From: Pelomonas sp937871895 | Lineage (GTDB): Bacteria; Pseudomonadota; Gammaproteobacteria; Burkholderiales; Burkholderiaceae_C | DNA: 64,000 nt | Assembly: GCF_046348265.1 (NCBI RefSeq) | Contig: NZ_JAXMEO010000014.1 | Reading direction: 5' to 3' (one strand) | In this document: positions 1 through 8,061 of the stretch, piece after piece | Layout: each line of letters begins with the position of its first letter | Numbering within the stretch: the first letter of the stretch is position 1 | Program-made: the position numbers and the translations under genes | Notes under the pieces: model-generated | Seen by the model: only the letters and a program-made list of their open reading frames with translations | The model's database searches: none | What the model was told of the DNA's origin: nothing

Positions 1-254
1 TGTCCAACGCCTTCGGTGTGCACATCCCCGAGGAAGGCCTGTCGCTGCGCGGCACCTTCGTCATCAACCCCGATGGCGTCATCAAGACCATGGAAGTGCA
101 CTCCAACGAGATCGCCCGTGACGTGTCCGAAACCCTGCGCAAGCTGAAGGCCGCCCAGTACACGGCCGCCAACCCTGGCCAGGTCTGCCCGGCCAAGTGG
201 AAGGAAGGCGCCAAGACCCTGGCTCCTAGCCTGGACCTCGTCGGCAAGATCTGA
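1..254 (+). CDS. ahpC: Alkyl hydroperoxide reductase subunit C (peroxiredoxin), C-terminal part
   Basis: This is the 3' end of a gene cut by the window start; the frame begins at base 3 and ends with TGA at 252-254. The 83 visible residues include the resolving-cysteine motif GQVCPAKW and the preceding FVINPDG stretch that are typical of typical-2-Cys peroxiredoxins of the AhpC type. AhpC reduces hydrogen peroxide and alkyl hydroperoxides in the cytoplasm and is re-reduced by AhpF, whose gene follows at 405. The N-terminal peroxidatic cysteine lies outside the window. A terminator-like hairpin separates the two genes, which suggests ahpC is transcribed more strongly than ahpF, as is common for this pair. 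Confidence 0.93.
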   Translation, partial: SNAFGVHIPEEGLSLRGTFVINPDGVIKTMEVHSNEIARDVSETLRKLKAAQYTAANPGQVCPAKWKEGAKTLAPSLDLVGKI

Positions 255-317
255 CGCCATGACTGAACTGCGGGGCCGCAGCGCCCCGCTCAACCGGATT
301 CGCTCCAGACCCGGTTG

Positions 318-351
318 AAAGCGCCCCGACGGCTCTCGCGGTGGGCGTTTT
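318..351 (+). terminator. Intrinsic terminator between ahpC and ahpF
   Basis: AAAGCGCCC (318-326) pairs with GGGCGTTTT (343-351), leaving a 16-base loop and ending in a T run. It lies 64 bases after the ahpC stop and 53 before ahpF, so it probably ends or attenuates ahpC transcription. A second inverted repeat, CAACCGG/CCGGTTG at about 290-316, stands just before it. Confidence 0.65.
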
Positions 352-404
352 CAACGGGGTCGGGATGACCTCGCCCCAAACACCACCGCTACCAGGAGCC
401 CGCC

Positions 405-1976
405 ATGTTGGACGCCGCCACCCAAGGCCAGTTGGCCTCTTACTTCGAGCGCATCAGCCAGCCCATCGAGCTGATCGCCAGCCTCGACGATTCCTCGGGC
501 GCGGCCGACATCCGCGAGCTGCTGACCGAGATCGCGGCCATCGCGCCCGAGAAGATCACCGCGCGCTTCGACGGCAACTTTGCCCGCAAGCCCAGCTTCC
601 AGATCACCCGCGTCGGCCACGACATGGGCGTGCACTTCGCCGCCTTGCCGATGGGGCATGAGTTCACCTCGCTGCTGCTCGCCTTGCTCTGGGCCGGCGG
701 CCACCCGCCCAAGGTCGAGCCCGAGGTGATCGAGCAGATCCAGGCTTTGGAGGGCGACTACGACTTCACCACCTGGATGAGCCTGACTTGCCACAACTGC
801 CCGGACGTGGTGCAGGCGCTCAACCTGATGGCCGTGCTCAACCCACGGGTGCGGCATGTGGCCATTGATGGTGGCCTGTTCCAGGCTGAGGTCGAGGCGC
901 GCCAGATCATGGCTGTCCCGAAGACCGAACTCGGCGGCGCTGACTTTGCGTCGGGCCGCATCGAGCTGAAAGAAATCCTCGCCAAGATCGATACCGGCGC
1001 CGCCGCCAAGGAAGCTGCCAAGCTGACCGAGAAGGCGCCCTACGAGGTGCTGATCATTGGCGGCGGACCGGCCGGCGCTGCAGCGGCGGTGTACGCCGCG
1101 CGCAAGGGCATCCGCACCGGCATCGTGGCCGAGCGCTTTGGTGGCCAGACCATGGACACCCTCGGCATCGAGAACTTCATCTCGGTGCTGGAGACCGAAG
1201 GCCCCAAGTTCGCCGCCGCGCTGGAGGCCCACGTGCGCCACTACGGCGTCGATGTGATCACGCTGCAGCGCGTGGCCAAGATCGTGCCGGCCGAGCTGCC
1301 CGGCGGCTACGCCACCGTGACGCTTGAGAACGGCGCTGTGCTCAAGGGCCGCACCGTCATCCTGGCCACCGGCGCACGCTGGCGCAACATGAACGTGCCC
1401 GGTGAGGCCGAGTACCGCACCAAGGGCGTCGCCTACTGCCCGCACTGCGACGGGCCGCTCTTCAAGGGCAAGGACGTAGCCGTCATCGGCGGTGGCAACT
1501 CGGGTGTCGAGGCTGCCATCGATCTGGCCGGCGTCGTCAAGAGCGTCACGCTGCTCGAGTTTGCCGACCAGCTCAAGGCCGACCAGGTGCTCGTCGACAA
1601 GCTCAAGTCCATGCCCAACGTCACCATTCACGTCAACGCGCAAACGACCGAGGTCGTAGGCGATGGCAGCAAGATGACCGGCCTGCGCTACAAGGACCGC
1701 GTCTCGGGCACCGAGCACCAGCTCGACCTCGCCGGCGTCTTCGTGCAGATCGGCCTCGTGCCCAACACCGAGTTCCTCAAGGGCACGGTGGAGCTGAGCC
1801 GTTTTGGCGAGATCGTGGTGGACGCCAAGTGCCACACCAATGTGCCCGGCATCTTCGGCGCCGGTGACGTGACGACCGTGCCCTACAAGCAGATCATCAT
1901 CGCCACTGGCGAGGGCGCCAAGGCGGCGCTCTCGGCCTTCGACTACCTTATCCGGACACCTGTTGCGGCCGCTTGA
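405..1976 (+). CDS. ahpF: Alkyl hydroperoxide reductase subunit F
   Basis: A flavoprotein of 523 residues that passes electrons from NADH through FAD and two disulfide centres to AhpC. The N-terminal thioredoxin-like domain carries CHNC at residues 129-132, the FAD-binding motif GGGPAG starts near 219, the C-terminal redox centre CPHC is at 345-348 and the NAD motif GGGNSG follows near 365. These cysteine positions coincide with those of the E. coli protein, so the ATG at 405 (preceded by an AGGAG stretch) is the likely start. Its last 29 bases overlap the convergent transporter gene. The length is normal for the family and all four redox cysteines are present. Confidence 0.97.
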   Translation: MLDAATQGQLASYFERISQPIELIASLDDSSGAADIRELLTEIAAIAPEKITARFDGNFARKPSFQITRVGHDMGVHFAALPMGHEFTSLLLALLWAGGHPPKVEPEVIEQIQALEGDYDFTTWMSLTCHNCPDVVQALNLMAVLNPRVRHVAIDGGLFQAEVEARQIMAVPKTELGGADFASGRIELKEILAKIDTGAAAKEAAKLTEKAPYEVLIIGGGPAGAAAAVYAARKGIRTGIVAERFGGQTMDTLGIENFISVLETEGPKFAAALEAHVRHYGVDVITLQRVAKIVPAELPGGYATVTLENGAVLKGRTVILATGARWRNMNVPGEAEYRTKGVAYCPHCDGPLFKGKDVAVIGGGNSGVEAAIDLAGVVKSVTLLEFADQLKADQVLVDKLKSMPNVTIHVNAQTTEVVGDGSKMTGLRYKDRVSGTEHQLDLAGVFVQIGLVPNTEFLKGTVELSRFGEIVVDAKCHTNVPGIFGAGDVTTVPYKQIIIATGEGAKAALSAFDYLIRTPVAAA

Positions 1977-2814
1977 AAAGGCTGTCCGCCGAGTAGATCG
2001 CCAGGCCCGCCCAGATCAGCGCAAAACCGATCAGGCGGGCGCTGCTCATGGGCTCGTGGTAGACCCAGACGCCCAGCAGCAGCTGCAGTGTGGGTGACAT
2101 GTACTGGATCAGGCCCATGGTTGACAGCGGGATGCGCCGCGCTCCGGCGGCAAACAGCATCAGCGCCCCGGCCGTGAGCGGGCCAGTGCCCAGCAGCCAG
2201 CCGGTGTGGGCGGGGTCGGTCAGCGCGTGCTGGCCCTGGGCTGTCCACCAGGCCAGGGCCACGATGGCGATGGGCGCCAACAGCAGGGTCTCCAGGGTCA
2301 GGCCTTCGATGGCGCCCAGCGGCGAGGTCTTGCGCATCAGCCCATACAGCCCGAAGGTGACAGCCAGCATCAGCGAGATCCAGGGCGCGTGGCCCAGCTG
2401 CCAGGTCAGCCACAGCACGCCGCCGGTGGCGAAGCCGATGGCCACCCACTGCGCGGCCCGCAAGCGTTCGTGCAGCACCAGATAGCCCAGCGCCACATTC
2501 ACCAGCGGGTTGATGAAGTAGCCCAGGCTTGCATCCACCACGTGGTCGGTGGCGATGGCCCACACATAGCCCAGCCAGTTGGCGGCCACGAAGAGGGCCG
2601 AGAGCGCGGTCTTCCACAGCAGCTCGGCCGAGAGCGTCCGCAACCAGCTCCAGCGCCGCAGCACGGCCAGCATGGCCAGCGAGAACACCAGCGACCACAC
2701 CGTGCGGTGCGCCACCACTTCCAGCGCTGGCACCGAGGCCACCTGCTTGAGGTAAAGCGGAAACAGGCCCCAGGTCAGGTAGGCGAGGGCGGCGAAGGCG
2801 ATGCCGGGATTCAT
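1948..2814 (-). CDS. rarD: RarD-type EamA-family transporter
   Basis: A 288-residue polytopic membrane protein with about ten hydrophobic segments, beginning MNPGIAFAALAYLTWGLFP. The opening WGLFPLYLK, the HRTVWS segment and the second-half LQYMSP/EPM segments are typical of RarD, a subgroup of the EamA (drug/metabolite) transporter superfamily. The substrate of RarD is not settled, so only export of a small metabolite or drug is inferred. The ATG at 2814 was chosen because upstream codons of the open frame are antisense to the next gene and not hydrophobic. Its 3' end overlaps that of ahpF by 29 bases on the opposite strand. Confidence 0.88.
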   Translation of the reverse strand: MNPGIAFAALAYLTWGLFPLYLKQVASVPALEVVAHRTVWSLVFSLAMLAVLRRWSWLRTLSAELLWKTALSALFVAANWLGYVWAIATDHVVDASLGYFINPLVNVALGYLVLHERLRAAQWVAIGFATGGVLWLTWQLGHAPWISLMLAVTFGLYGLMRKTSPLGAIEGLTLETLLLAPIAIVALAWWTAQGQHALTDPAHTGWLLGTGPLTAGALMLFAAGARRIPLSTMGLIQYMSPTLQLLLGVWVYHEPMSSARLIGFALIWAGLAIYSADSLFKRPQQVSG

Positions 2815-2877
2815 CGCGGCGCATTCTCCGGGTAATCCAGGGGCGGGCCGGCTTGAAGGGGCTTGTCGAATGCGGGC

Positions 2878-4806
2878 ATGAAGTTTCGTCTTACCCCTAT
2901 GCGCTGCTCCCTGCTCCTGTCGTCGATGCTGGGCTGCCTGCTGGCCCCGGCCGGCGCCGTGGCTGCCGAGCCCGAGCCCTTCGACATCCAGGCCCACTAC
3001 ACCAAGGCCGAGTACCGCGTCCCGGTGCGTGACGGCAAGCGGCTGTTCACCGTTGTCCACGCGCCCAAGGACCTCAGCAAGACCTACCCGGTGCTGATGA
3101 TCCGCACGCCCTATGGCTGCGGCCCCTATGGCGTGGACACACCCGGCGGGCTGCATTCGCCGTCGGACGAGTTCCTGAAGAGCGGCTATGTCTTCGTCTG
3201 CCAGGACGTGCGCGGCCGCTACATGTCCGAGGGCGAGTGGGTCGAAATGCGGCCTCAGGTGCCCGTCAAGCGCAGCAACGCCGATGTGGACGAAAGCAGC
3301 GATGCCTACGACAGCATCGAGTGGATGCTGAAGCACCTGCCGGGGCACAACGGGCGCTTCGGTGTCTGGGGTGTGTCCTACCCTGGCTTCTATGCCGCTG
3401 CAGCTTTGATCGATGGCCACCCGGCGCTCAAGGCCGGCTCGCCCCAAGCCCCCATCAACGACATCTGGGACGGCGACGACAGCTACCGCGGCGGCGCCTT
3501 CATGTTGGCGCAGAACTTCGGCTTCTACACGGGCTTCAAGGTCCAGCCCAACCCGACCCGGGGCGAGCACGATGGGCCGCCCTTCACCTGGACCGCCGGC
3601 GACGACTACAACTTCTACCTGCGCCTCGGGCCTCTGGGCGCCATCGCCGCGCTGCAGAAGGACAACCGCTACCTGCAGGAGCTGATGGCGCCCGACCGCT
3701 ACGACGCCGCCTGGCAGGCCCGCGCGCTCGCGCCCCACATGAAGAACGTCAAGGCCGCCGTGATGATGGTGGGTGGCTGGTTCGACGCCGAAGACCTGGC
3801 TGGCCCGCTCAAGCTGCACCGCGCCATCGCGCGCTTCAACCCCAAGCTGCCAGTCAACCAGCTCGTCATGGGCCCTTGGGTGCATGGCGGCTGGCTGGGC
3901 CGGCCGGGCAAGTCGCTCGGCGCCATCGACTTCGGCAGCCGCACGGCCGAGACCTTCCGCGTGCAGCTGCATGCCTTCTTCGAGCAGCACCTGCGTGATG
4001 GGCCTGCCCAGCCACCGGCGGCGGCCGTCACCTTCGAGACCGGCACCAATGTCTGGCGCCGCCAGGCCGCCTGGCCGCCAGCCAGCCACAGCGATCGCAC
4101 GCTCTACCTGCGCGCCGGAGGGCGCCTAGGCTTCGAGCCGCCGGTGGCGGGCGAAGCGGCCAGCACCAGCTACGTCAGCGACCCCGCGCGGCCCGTGCCC
4201 TACGTGGGCCAGCCCACGCGCGGCGTGCGGCCCGACTACATGGTGGCCGACCAACGCTTTGCCGCGACACGGCCGGACGTGCTCGTCTTCGAAGGCCCGG
4301 CGCTGGAGCGCGACCTCAGCGTGGCTGGCCCGCTGCGTGTGCGCCTGGTGATGGCCAGCACCGGCACGGACGCCGACTTTGTCGTCAAGCTGATCGACGT
4401 CCACCCCCATGACCGTGACGACACCGTGCCCGGCGCTGCGCCTCGCGCCGAGGGCAGTGACCCGGGCCTCGCCCGCACCACGCTGCGCGGCTTCCAGCAA
4501 CTGGTGCGCGCCTGGCCGCTGCGCGCGCGCTTCCGCAACGGGCTCGACAAGCCCGAGCCGCTGGTGCCGGGCCAGCCCGTGACTCTGGAATTCGAGCTGC
4601 CCGACATCCACCACGCCTTCCGGCGCGGGCACCAGCTGATGGTGCAGGTGCAGAGCAGCTGGTTCCCGCTGATGGACCGCAACCCACAGCGCTTCGTCAA
4701 GCTGATGGAGGCCAAGCTGGAGGACTTTCAGCCGGCCACCCAGACCGTCTTCCATACGCCGGGGCAGGCCTCGTCCATCAGCCTCAAGGCCGCTGAGAGC
4801 CCCTGA
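2878..4806 (+). CDS. CocE/NonD-family hydrolase, exported
   Basis: A 642-residue secreted or periplasmic serine hydrolase. Residues 1-30 form a signal peptide ending in AVAA. The alpha/beta-hydrolase domain has the nucleophile Ser167 in GVSYPG, the probable acid Asp303 in GGWFD and His336 in GPWVHGG, with a RTPYG motif near 77-81 that supplies the oxyanion tyrosine in cocaine esterase. The C-terminal part is the beta-sandwich domain of the X-Pro dipeptidyl-peptidase/CocE group. Known relatives are acyl esterases, glutaryl-7-ACA acylases and peptidases; the substrate here cannot be told. ATG at 2878 gives a good signal peptide; a TTG at 2863 is an alternative. A MoaD-like gene follows after 5 bases. 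Confidence 0.87.
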   Translation: MKFRLTPMRCSLLLSSMLGCLLAPAGAVAAEPEPFDIQAHYTKAEYRVPVRDGKRLFTVVHAPKDLSKTYPVLMIRTPYGCGPYGVDTPGGLHSPSDEFLKSGYVFVCQDVRGRYMSEGEWVEMRPQVPVKRSNADVDESSDAYDSIEWMLKHLPGHNGRFGVWGVSYPGFYAAAALIDGHPALKAGSPQAPINDIWDGDDSYRGGAFMLAQNFGFYTGFKVQPNPTRGEHDGPPFTWTAGDDYNFYLRLGPLGAIAALQKDNRYLQELMAPDRYDAAWQARALAPHMKNVKAAVMMVGGWFDAEDLAGPLKLHRAIARFNPKLPVNQLVMGPWVHGGWLGRPGKSLGAIDFGSRTAETFRVQLHAFFEQHLRDGPAQPPAAAVTFETGTNVWRRQAAWPPASHSDRTLYLRAGGRLGFEPPVAGEAASTSYVSDPARPVPYVGQPTRGVRPDYMVADQRFAATRPDVLVFEGPALERDLSVAGPLRVRLVMASTGTDADFVVKLIDVHPHDRDDTVPGAAPRAEGSDPGLARTTLRGFQQLVRAWPLRARFRNGLDKPEPLVPGQPVTLEFELPDIHHAFRRGHQLMVQVQSSWFPLMDRNPQRFVKLMEAKLEDFQPATQTVFHTPGQASSISLKAAESP

Positions 4807-4811
4807 CTGGC

Positions 4812-5081
4812 ATGGCCCACATCGAGTTCACCCCGCAGTTGCACCGCTTCGTCAACACGCCGGTGCTCGACACCCCAGCCACGACGTTGCGCGAGCTGCT
4901 GGACGCCGCCTTCGACGGCAACCCGCTGCTGCGCGGCTACATCGTCGATGAGCAGGGCCACCTGCGCGTCAACGTCGTTGTTTTCATCGACGGCCTGCGT
5001 GCGCGGGACCTGCGCGGCCTGACCGACCCGCTGCGGCCCGACAGCCGCGTCCATGTTTTGCAAGCTCTATCCGGAGGATGA
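4812..5081 (+). CDS. MoaD/ThiS-like ubiquitin-fold protein
   Basis: An 89-residue protein ending in LSGG, the exposed Gly-Gly tail that MoaD, ThiS and related beta-grasp sulfur carriers need for adenylation and thiocarboxylation. The central hydrophobic strand pattern (LRVNVVVFIDGL) and the final strand before the tail (RVHVLQAL) fit the fold. No molybdopterin or thiamine gene and no matching E1-type enzyme lies beside it; the only ThiF-fold gene in the window is tcdA, far away at 29098. It sits 5 bases after the CocE-like gene and its stop lies one base before the BNR-repeat gene, so the three are probably co-transcribed. The role is unknown. Confidence 0.8.
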   Translation: MAHIEFTPQLHRFVNTPVLDTPATTLRELLDAAFDGNPLLRGYIVDEQGHLRVNVVVFIDGLRARDLRGLTDPLRPDSRVHVLQALSGG

Positions 5082-5082
5082 A

Positions 5083-6153
5083 ATGACCGACCGCGCCTGG
5101 CTCTGCACCCGCAAGGGGTTGTTCGAACTACGCCGCCGCCAAGGCGCTTGGCAGGTCGAGCGCCTCAGCTTCCCCGCCGACCCCGTCACCATGGTGCTGC
5201 CGCCGGACAGGAGTGGCCGCATGCTGGCGGGGCTCAACCTCGGGCACTTCGGCGCCAAGCTGCATGCCAGCGACGACGCGGGGCAGACCTGGCACGAGGT
5301 GGTGGCGCCTGCCTTCCCGCCGCAGCCCGAAGGAGCAGAAGGGCCGGAGTGGAAGCTGAACCAGGTCTTTTCGCTGGAGCGCTCGGGCGATGCGATCTGG
5401 GCCGGTACCGTGCCCGGCGGCCTCTTCGTGAGCCGCGACCAGGGCGAGACCTGGGCCTTGAACGAGCCCCTCTGGCTCGACCCGCGCCGCACGCAGTGGA
5501 TGGGCGGCGGCAACCCTGCGCCCGCCATGCACTCGGTCTGCCCGCACCCGGCCAATCCTGACGAGCTGCTCGTTGGCGTCTCCTGCGGCGGCGCTTGGCG
5601 CACCACCGACGGTGGCCAGACCTGGGCGCTGCGCGCCACCGGCATGCGCGCCGACTTCATGCCTCCCGAACTGGCGGGTGACGAGAACTCGCAGGACCCG
5701 CACCTGATCGCCCGCTGCGCGGCGGAGCCGAACGTGCTCTGGTGCCAACACCACTGCGGCATCTACCGCTCCACCGACAACGGCGCCAATTGGGTCGAAC
5801 ACAAGGCCGCGCCATCGAGCTTCGGTTTCGCGGTTGCTGCGCATCCGCAAGACCCGCTGACCGCCTGGTTCGTCCCCGCCGAGAAGGACATGCGCCGCAT
5901 CCCCGTGGACGCGGCCTTGTGCGTGACCCGCACCCGCGACGGTGGCCAGAGCTTTGAAGTGCTGTGCACCGGCCTGCCGCAACAGCACTGCTACGACCTC
6001 ATCTACCGCCATGGTTTGGCCGTGGACGAGACGGGCACGCAGCTGATGATGGGCTCGACGACCGGCGGCGTCTGGGCCAGCTCGGATGCCGGTGACAGCT
6101 GGCAGACCGTGTCGACGACGCTGCCGCCGGTGTATGCGGTGAAGCTCGGCTGA
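5083..6153 (+). CDS. BNR/sialidase-like beta-propeller protein
   Basis: A 356-residue protein built of repeated Asp-box-like motifs (DDAGQTW, RDQGETW, DGGQTW, TDNGANW, DGGQSF, DAGDSW), which mark beta-propeller blades of the BNR/sialidase superfamily. No signal peptide is seen, so it is probably cytoplasmic, and the catalytic residues of true sialidases are not evident. The ATG at 5083 is chosen because GGAGG lies at 5073-5077 and the upstream gene stops at 5081. Pairing of a MoaD-like carrier with a BNR propeller in one operon is notable. The last 276 bases reappear as a near-identical fragment at 7632-7907. Confidence 0.8.
   Translation: MTDRAWLCTRKGLFELRRRQGAWQVERLSFPADPVTMVLPPDRSGRMLAGLNLGHFGAKLHASDDAGQTWHEVVAPAFPPQPEGAEGPEWKLNQVFSLERSGDAIWAGTVPGGLFVSRDQGETWALNEPLWLDPRRTQWMGGGNPAPAMHSVCPHPANPDELLVGVSCGGAWRTTDGGQTWALRATGMRADFMPPELAGDENSQDPHLIARCAAEPNVLWCQHHCGIYRSTDNGANWVEHKAAPSSFGFAVAAHPQDPLTAWFVPAEKDMRRIPVDAALCVTRTRDGGQSFEVLCTGLPQQHCYDLIYRHGLAVDETGTQLMMGSTTGGVWASSDAGDSWQTVSTTLPPVYAVKLG
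5878..6153 (+). repeat. Direct repeat, copy A (3' end of BNR gene)
   Basis: This stretch matches 7632-7907 in the same orientation at about 96 percent identity by eye (roughly 11 differences, six of them in the last six codons). It is part of the intact BNR gene and forms one boundary of the accessory cassette between the copies. Confidence 0.9.
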
Positions 6154-6167
6154 GCTGACGCGCTGCC

Positions 6168-6791
6168 TCAGGCGCGGCGCTGGCGCGCCAGCCGGCCCAC
6201 GGCCAGCAAGCCGGCGCCGAACAGGGCCCAGGTGCCGGGTTCCGGCACGGCGGGCACGCCGGCAAACGCCACGGTCACGCTCATGCGGCCGTTGGGGTAG
6301 TTGCCGATCGTGTTGCCCAGACTGGCATAGGTGTAGATGTTCTCGTCGGCCACGTTGGCGGCGGAGCCCGGAACGAACGAACCCGCCTGACCGTAGACCG
6401 CGCGGACGACGCTGCTGGCCATCTGGTAGGAGCCATTCACCTTGAGCGCCACTCCGCTGACGTTGAAGCAGGCGGAAGGCACATCGCAGTTGCCGTCGAT
6501 GGTCAGGTAGCTGCCGAGGGCGTTGAGCGTGCCATCGGCATCGCTGAAGTAGAGGTCGTAGTTTTCGTTGCCCAAGAAGAAACCGAAATCTCGGCCCGCG
6601 TAGCTCAGCGCAGCACCGGGCAGCGTGTTCACCAGTCGCGGGTCACCAGCTGCGAAGTCAGCGGCCTCGGTGCTGTAGGTCACCTCCCAGACGCGAACGC
6701 CCTGAAAGCCAACGATGTCGGTGATACCGGCGTGGGCGAGGGAAGCCGTGGCGCTGAGCGCCAAGGTCAAGAGAGCAGGAGCGAAGCGCAT
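6168..6791 (-). CDS. PEP-CTERM sorting domain protein
   Basis: A 207-residue exported protein. It begins with a signal peptide (cleavage near ASLAHA-G, about residue 22) and ends in a 26-residue PEP-CTERM signal (182-207): VPEPGTW, a hydrophobic span, then the basic tail RLARQRRA. In other Proteobacteria this tail directs cleavage by exosortase and is linked to exopolysaccharide-producing cells. No exosortase gene is in the window. The middle region resembles no domain I can name. It stands convergent to the BNR gene and divergent from the toxin-antitoxin pair, inside the cassette bounded by the BNR gene-end repeat. Confidence 0.85.
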   Translation of the reverse strand: MRFAPALLTLALSATASLAHAGITDIVGFQGVRVWEVTYSTEAADFAAGDPRLVNTLPGAALSYAGRDFGFFLGNENYDLYFSDADGTLNALGSYLTIDGNCDVPSACFNVSGVALKVNGSYQMASSVVRAVYGQAGSFVPGSAANVADENIYTYASLGNTIGNYPNGRMSVTVAFAGVPAVPEPGTWALFGAGLLAVGRLARQRRA

Positions 6792-6935
6792 GACGGATCC
6801 TTGAAAGTTGGGGAGACACCTGTATCAGCGGCAAATGCTATCCGGGCGGCTCAAAGCCGCCGCCCCACATTTGAGGGGCAGTTCGGACCAAAGAGCCATG
6901 TCGTCCGGCCCCATGCCTGGCGCTGCCATGCAATC

Positions 6936-6950
6936 ACACATATTATGTGT
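6936..6950. promoter_or_regulatory. Perfect palindrome over a putative -10 box of the antitoxin gene
   Basis: The 15-base sequence ACACATA-T-TATGTGT is an exact palindrome ending 22 bases before the antitoxin start. It includes TATTAT (6941-6946), a good -10 hexamer. Ribbon-helix-helix antitoxins commonly bind short palindromes in their own promoter, so this is the likely autoregulatory operator. Confidence 0.6.
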
Positions 6951-6972
6951 AGGCATACTCCGTGAGGTCTTC

Positions 6973-7212
6973 ATGAACATCACCCTGGCTGTGGACGAAC
7001 GGATCGCTGAGCAGGCTCGCAGGGCAGCTTCCGCCATGGGCAAGAGCCTGAACCAAGCCGTGCGCGATTACTTGGAACAATTGGCGGGGGCAGAACAACT
7101 GGCCGCCGAGCTCAAGGCCTTCGAAGTCTCGGCGCTGGCCAGCCCAGGGCGCTTGAACGGTTGGCGCTTCAACCGCGACGAGGCAAATGAGCGAGGCAGC
7201 CGGTATGCGTAG
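6973..7212 (+). CDS. Ribbon-helix-helix antitoxin
   Basis: A 79-residue protein with an N-terminal strand MNITLAVDERI followed by two helices, the second containing MGKSLNQAVRDYLEQL, the pattern of Arc/CopG-type ribbon-helix-helix DNA-binding antitoxins. The C-terminal part would bind and block the toxin encoded directly downstream. ATG at 6973 follows GTGAGG at 6962-6967; longer upstream frames lack coding character. The stop codon TAG (7210-7212) overlaps the toxin start, showing translational coupling. The gene is likely autoregulated through the palindrome at 6936-6950. Confidence 0.8.
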   Translation: MNITLAVDERIAEQARRAASAMGKSLNQAVRDYLEQLAGAEQLAAELKAFEVSALASPGRLNGWRFNRDEANERGSRYA

Positions 7213-7615
7213 CCTGCTGGACACCAATGTCCTGGTCTATGCCGACTCCCCTGACGAACCCGCCAAGCAGCGCCGCGCCATCGGCCTGATCCGCGACCTG
7301 CGCGCCCGTGGTGAGGCCGTGCTCTCCACCCAGGTGCTGCAGGAATGGGTCAACGTCGCCCTGCGCAAATTGCGCCTGCCGCCACCCTTAGTGCGCGAGC
7401 GTCTGGCCTTCTACCGCCGTTTCGACCTCGTGCAGACCACACCCGAGCTGATCACTGGCGCGCTGGACCTGCACGTGCTGCATAGCCTGTCGTTCTACGA
7501 CGCCCTGATCCTGCAGGCCGCCGCCACCAGTGGCTGCCCGCGCCTGCTTAGTGAGGATATGCAGGACGGGGCGGTGATCGCCGGGGTGACGGTAGAGAAC
7601 CCGTTTCGGGGCTGA
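7205..7615 (+). CDS. PIN-domain ribonuclease toxin (VapC-like)
   Basis: A 136-residue PIN-domain protein beginning MRSLLDTNVLVY. The four expected acidic metal ligands are visible: Asp6 in LDTNV, Glu47 in QEWVN, Asp99 in FYDALI and Asp118 in SEDM. VapC-type toxins cleave specific RNAs, often initiator tRNA or rRNA, when released from their antitoxin. The start at 7205 overlaps the antitoxin gene by 8 bases and gives the usual distance between the start and LDTN; ATG at 7187 is a longer alternative. The stop lies 16 bases before the duplicated BNR fragment. Confidence 0.88.
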   Translation: MRSLLDTNVLVYADSPDEPAKQRRAIGLIRDLRARGEAVLSTQVLQEWVNVALRKLRLPPPLVRERLAFYRRFDLVQTTPELITGALDLHVLHSLSFYDALILQAAATSGCPRLLSEDMQDGAVIAGVTVENPFRG

Positions 7616-7631
7616 CAGGCTGCCCGGCCCG

Positions 7632-7907
7632 GCCGAGAACGACATGCGCCGCATCCCAGTCGACGCGGCCTTGTGCGTGACCCGCACCCGCGACGGTGGC
7701 CAGAGCTTTGAAGTGCTGCGCACCGGCCTGCCGCAACAGCACTGCTACGACCTCATCTACCGCCATGGTTTGGCCGTGGACGAGGCGGGCACGCAGCTGA
7801 TGATGGGCTCGACGACCGGCGGCGTCTGGGCCAGCTCGGATGCCGGTGACAGCTGGCAGACCGTGTCGACGACGCTGCCGCCGGTCTACGCCGTCAAGAT
7901 GGGCTGA
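7632..7907 (+). pseudogene. 3' fragment of the BNR-repeat gene (direct repeat copy B)
   Basis: This fragment encodes the last 91 residues or so of the BNR protein at 5083-6153, from AE(N/K)DMRRIPVDAA to the stop, with few amino-acid changes. It lacks the first three quarters of the gene, a ribosome binding site and any obvious promoter, so it is a remnant. The match starts abruptly near GCCGAGAA. Together with copy A it encloses the PEP-CTERM and toxin-antitoxin genes. Confidence 0.85.
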
Positions 7908-8061
7908 AGTTCGCTTACATCTCATGCAAGACGCTGACACGCATTTGAGGGGGTGATCCCTAGTTCGCAGTCGCGAGACGGGCTGGCAATTCGGAGGGGC
8001 TTCGAGACACTTCGGCGGGCCAGGCTTTTGAGGCCGGCCTCACCCTTTTTGGAGTGCCTCT

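Noticed and set aside
351..1835. 494-codon minus-strand frame
   Set aside because: It is antisense to ahpF, which has all redox motifs at the expected spacing.
7960..8000. Possible sigma-54 promoter upstream of the lectin PEP-CTERM gene
   Set aside because: TGGCA is present but the TTGC element at the right distance is missing.
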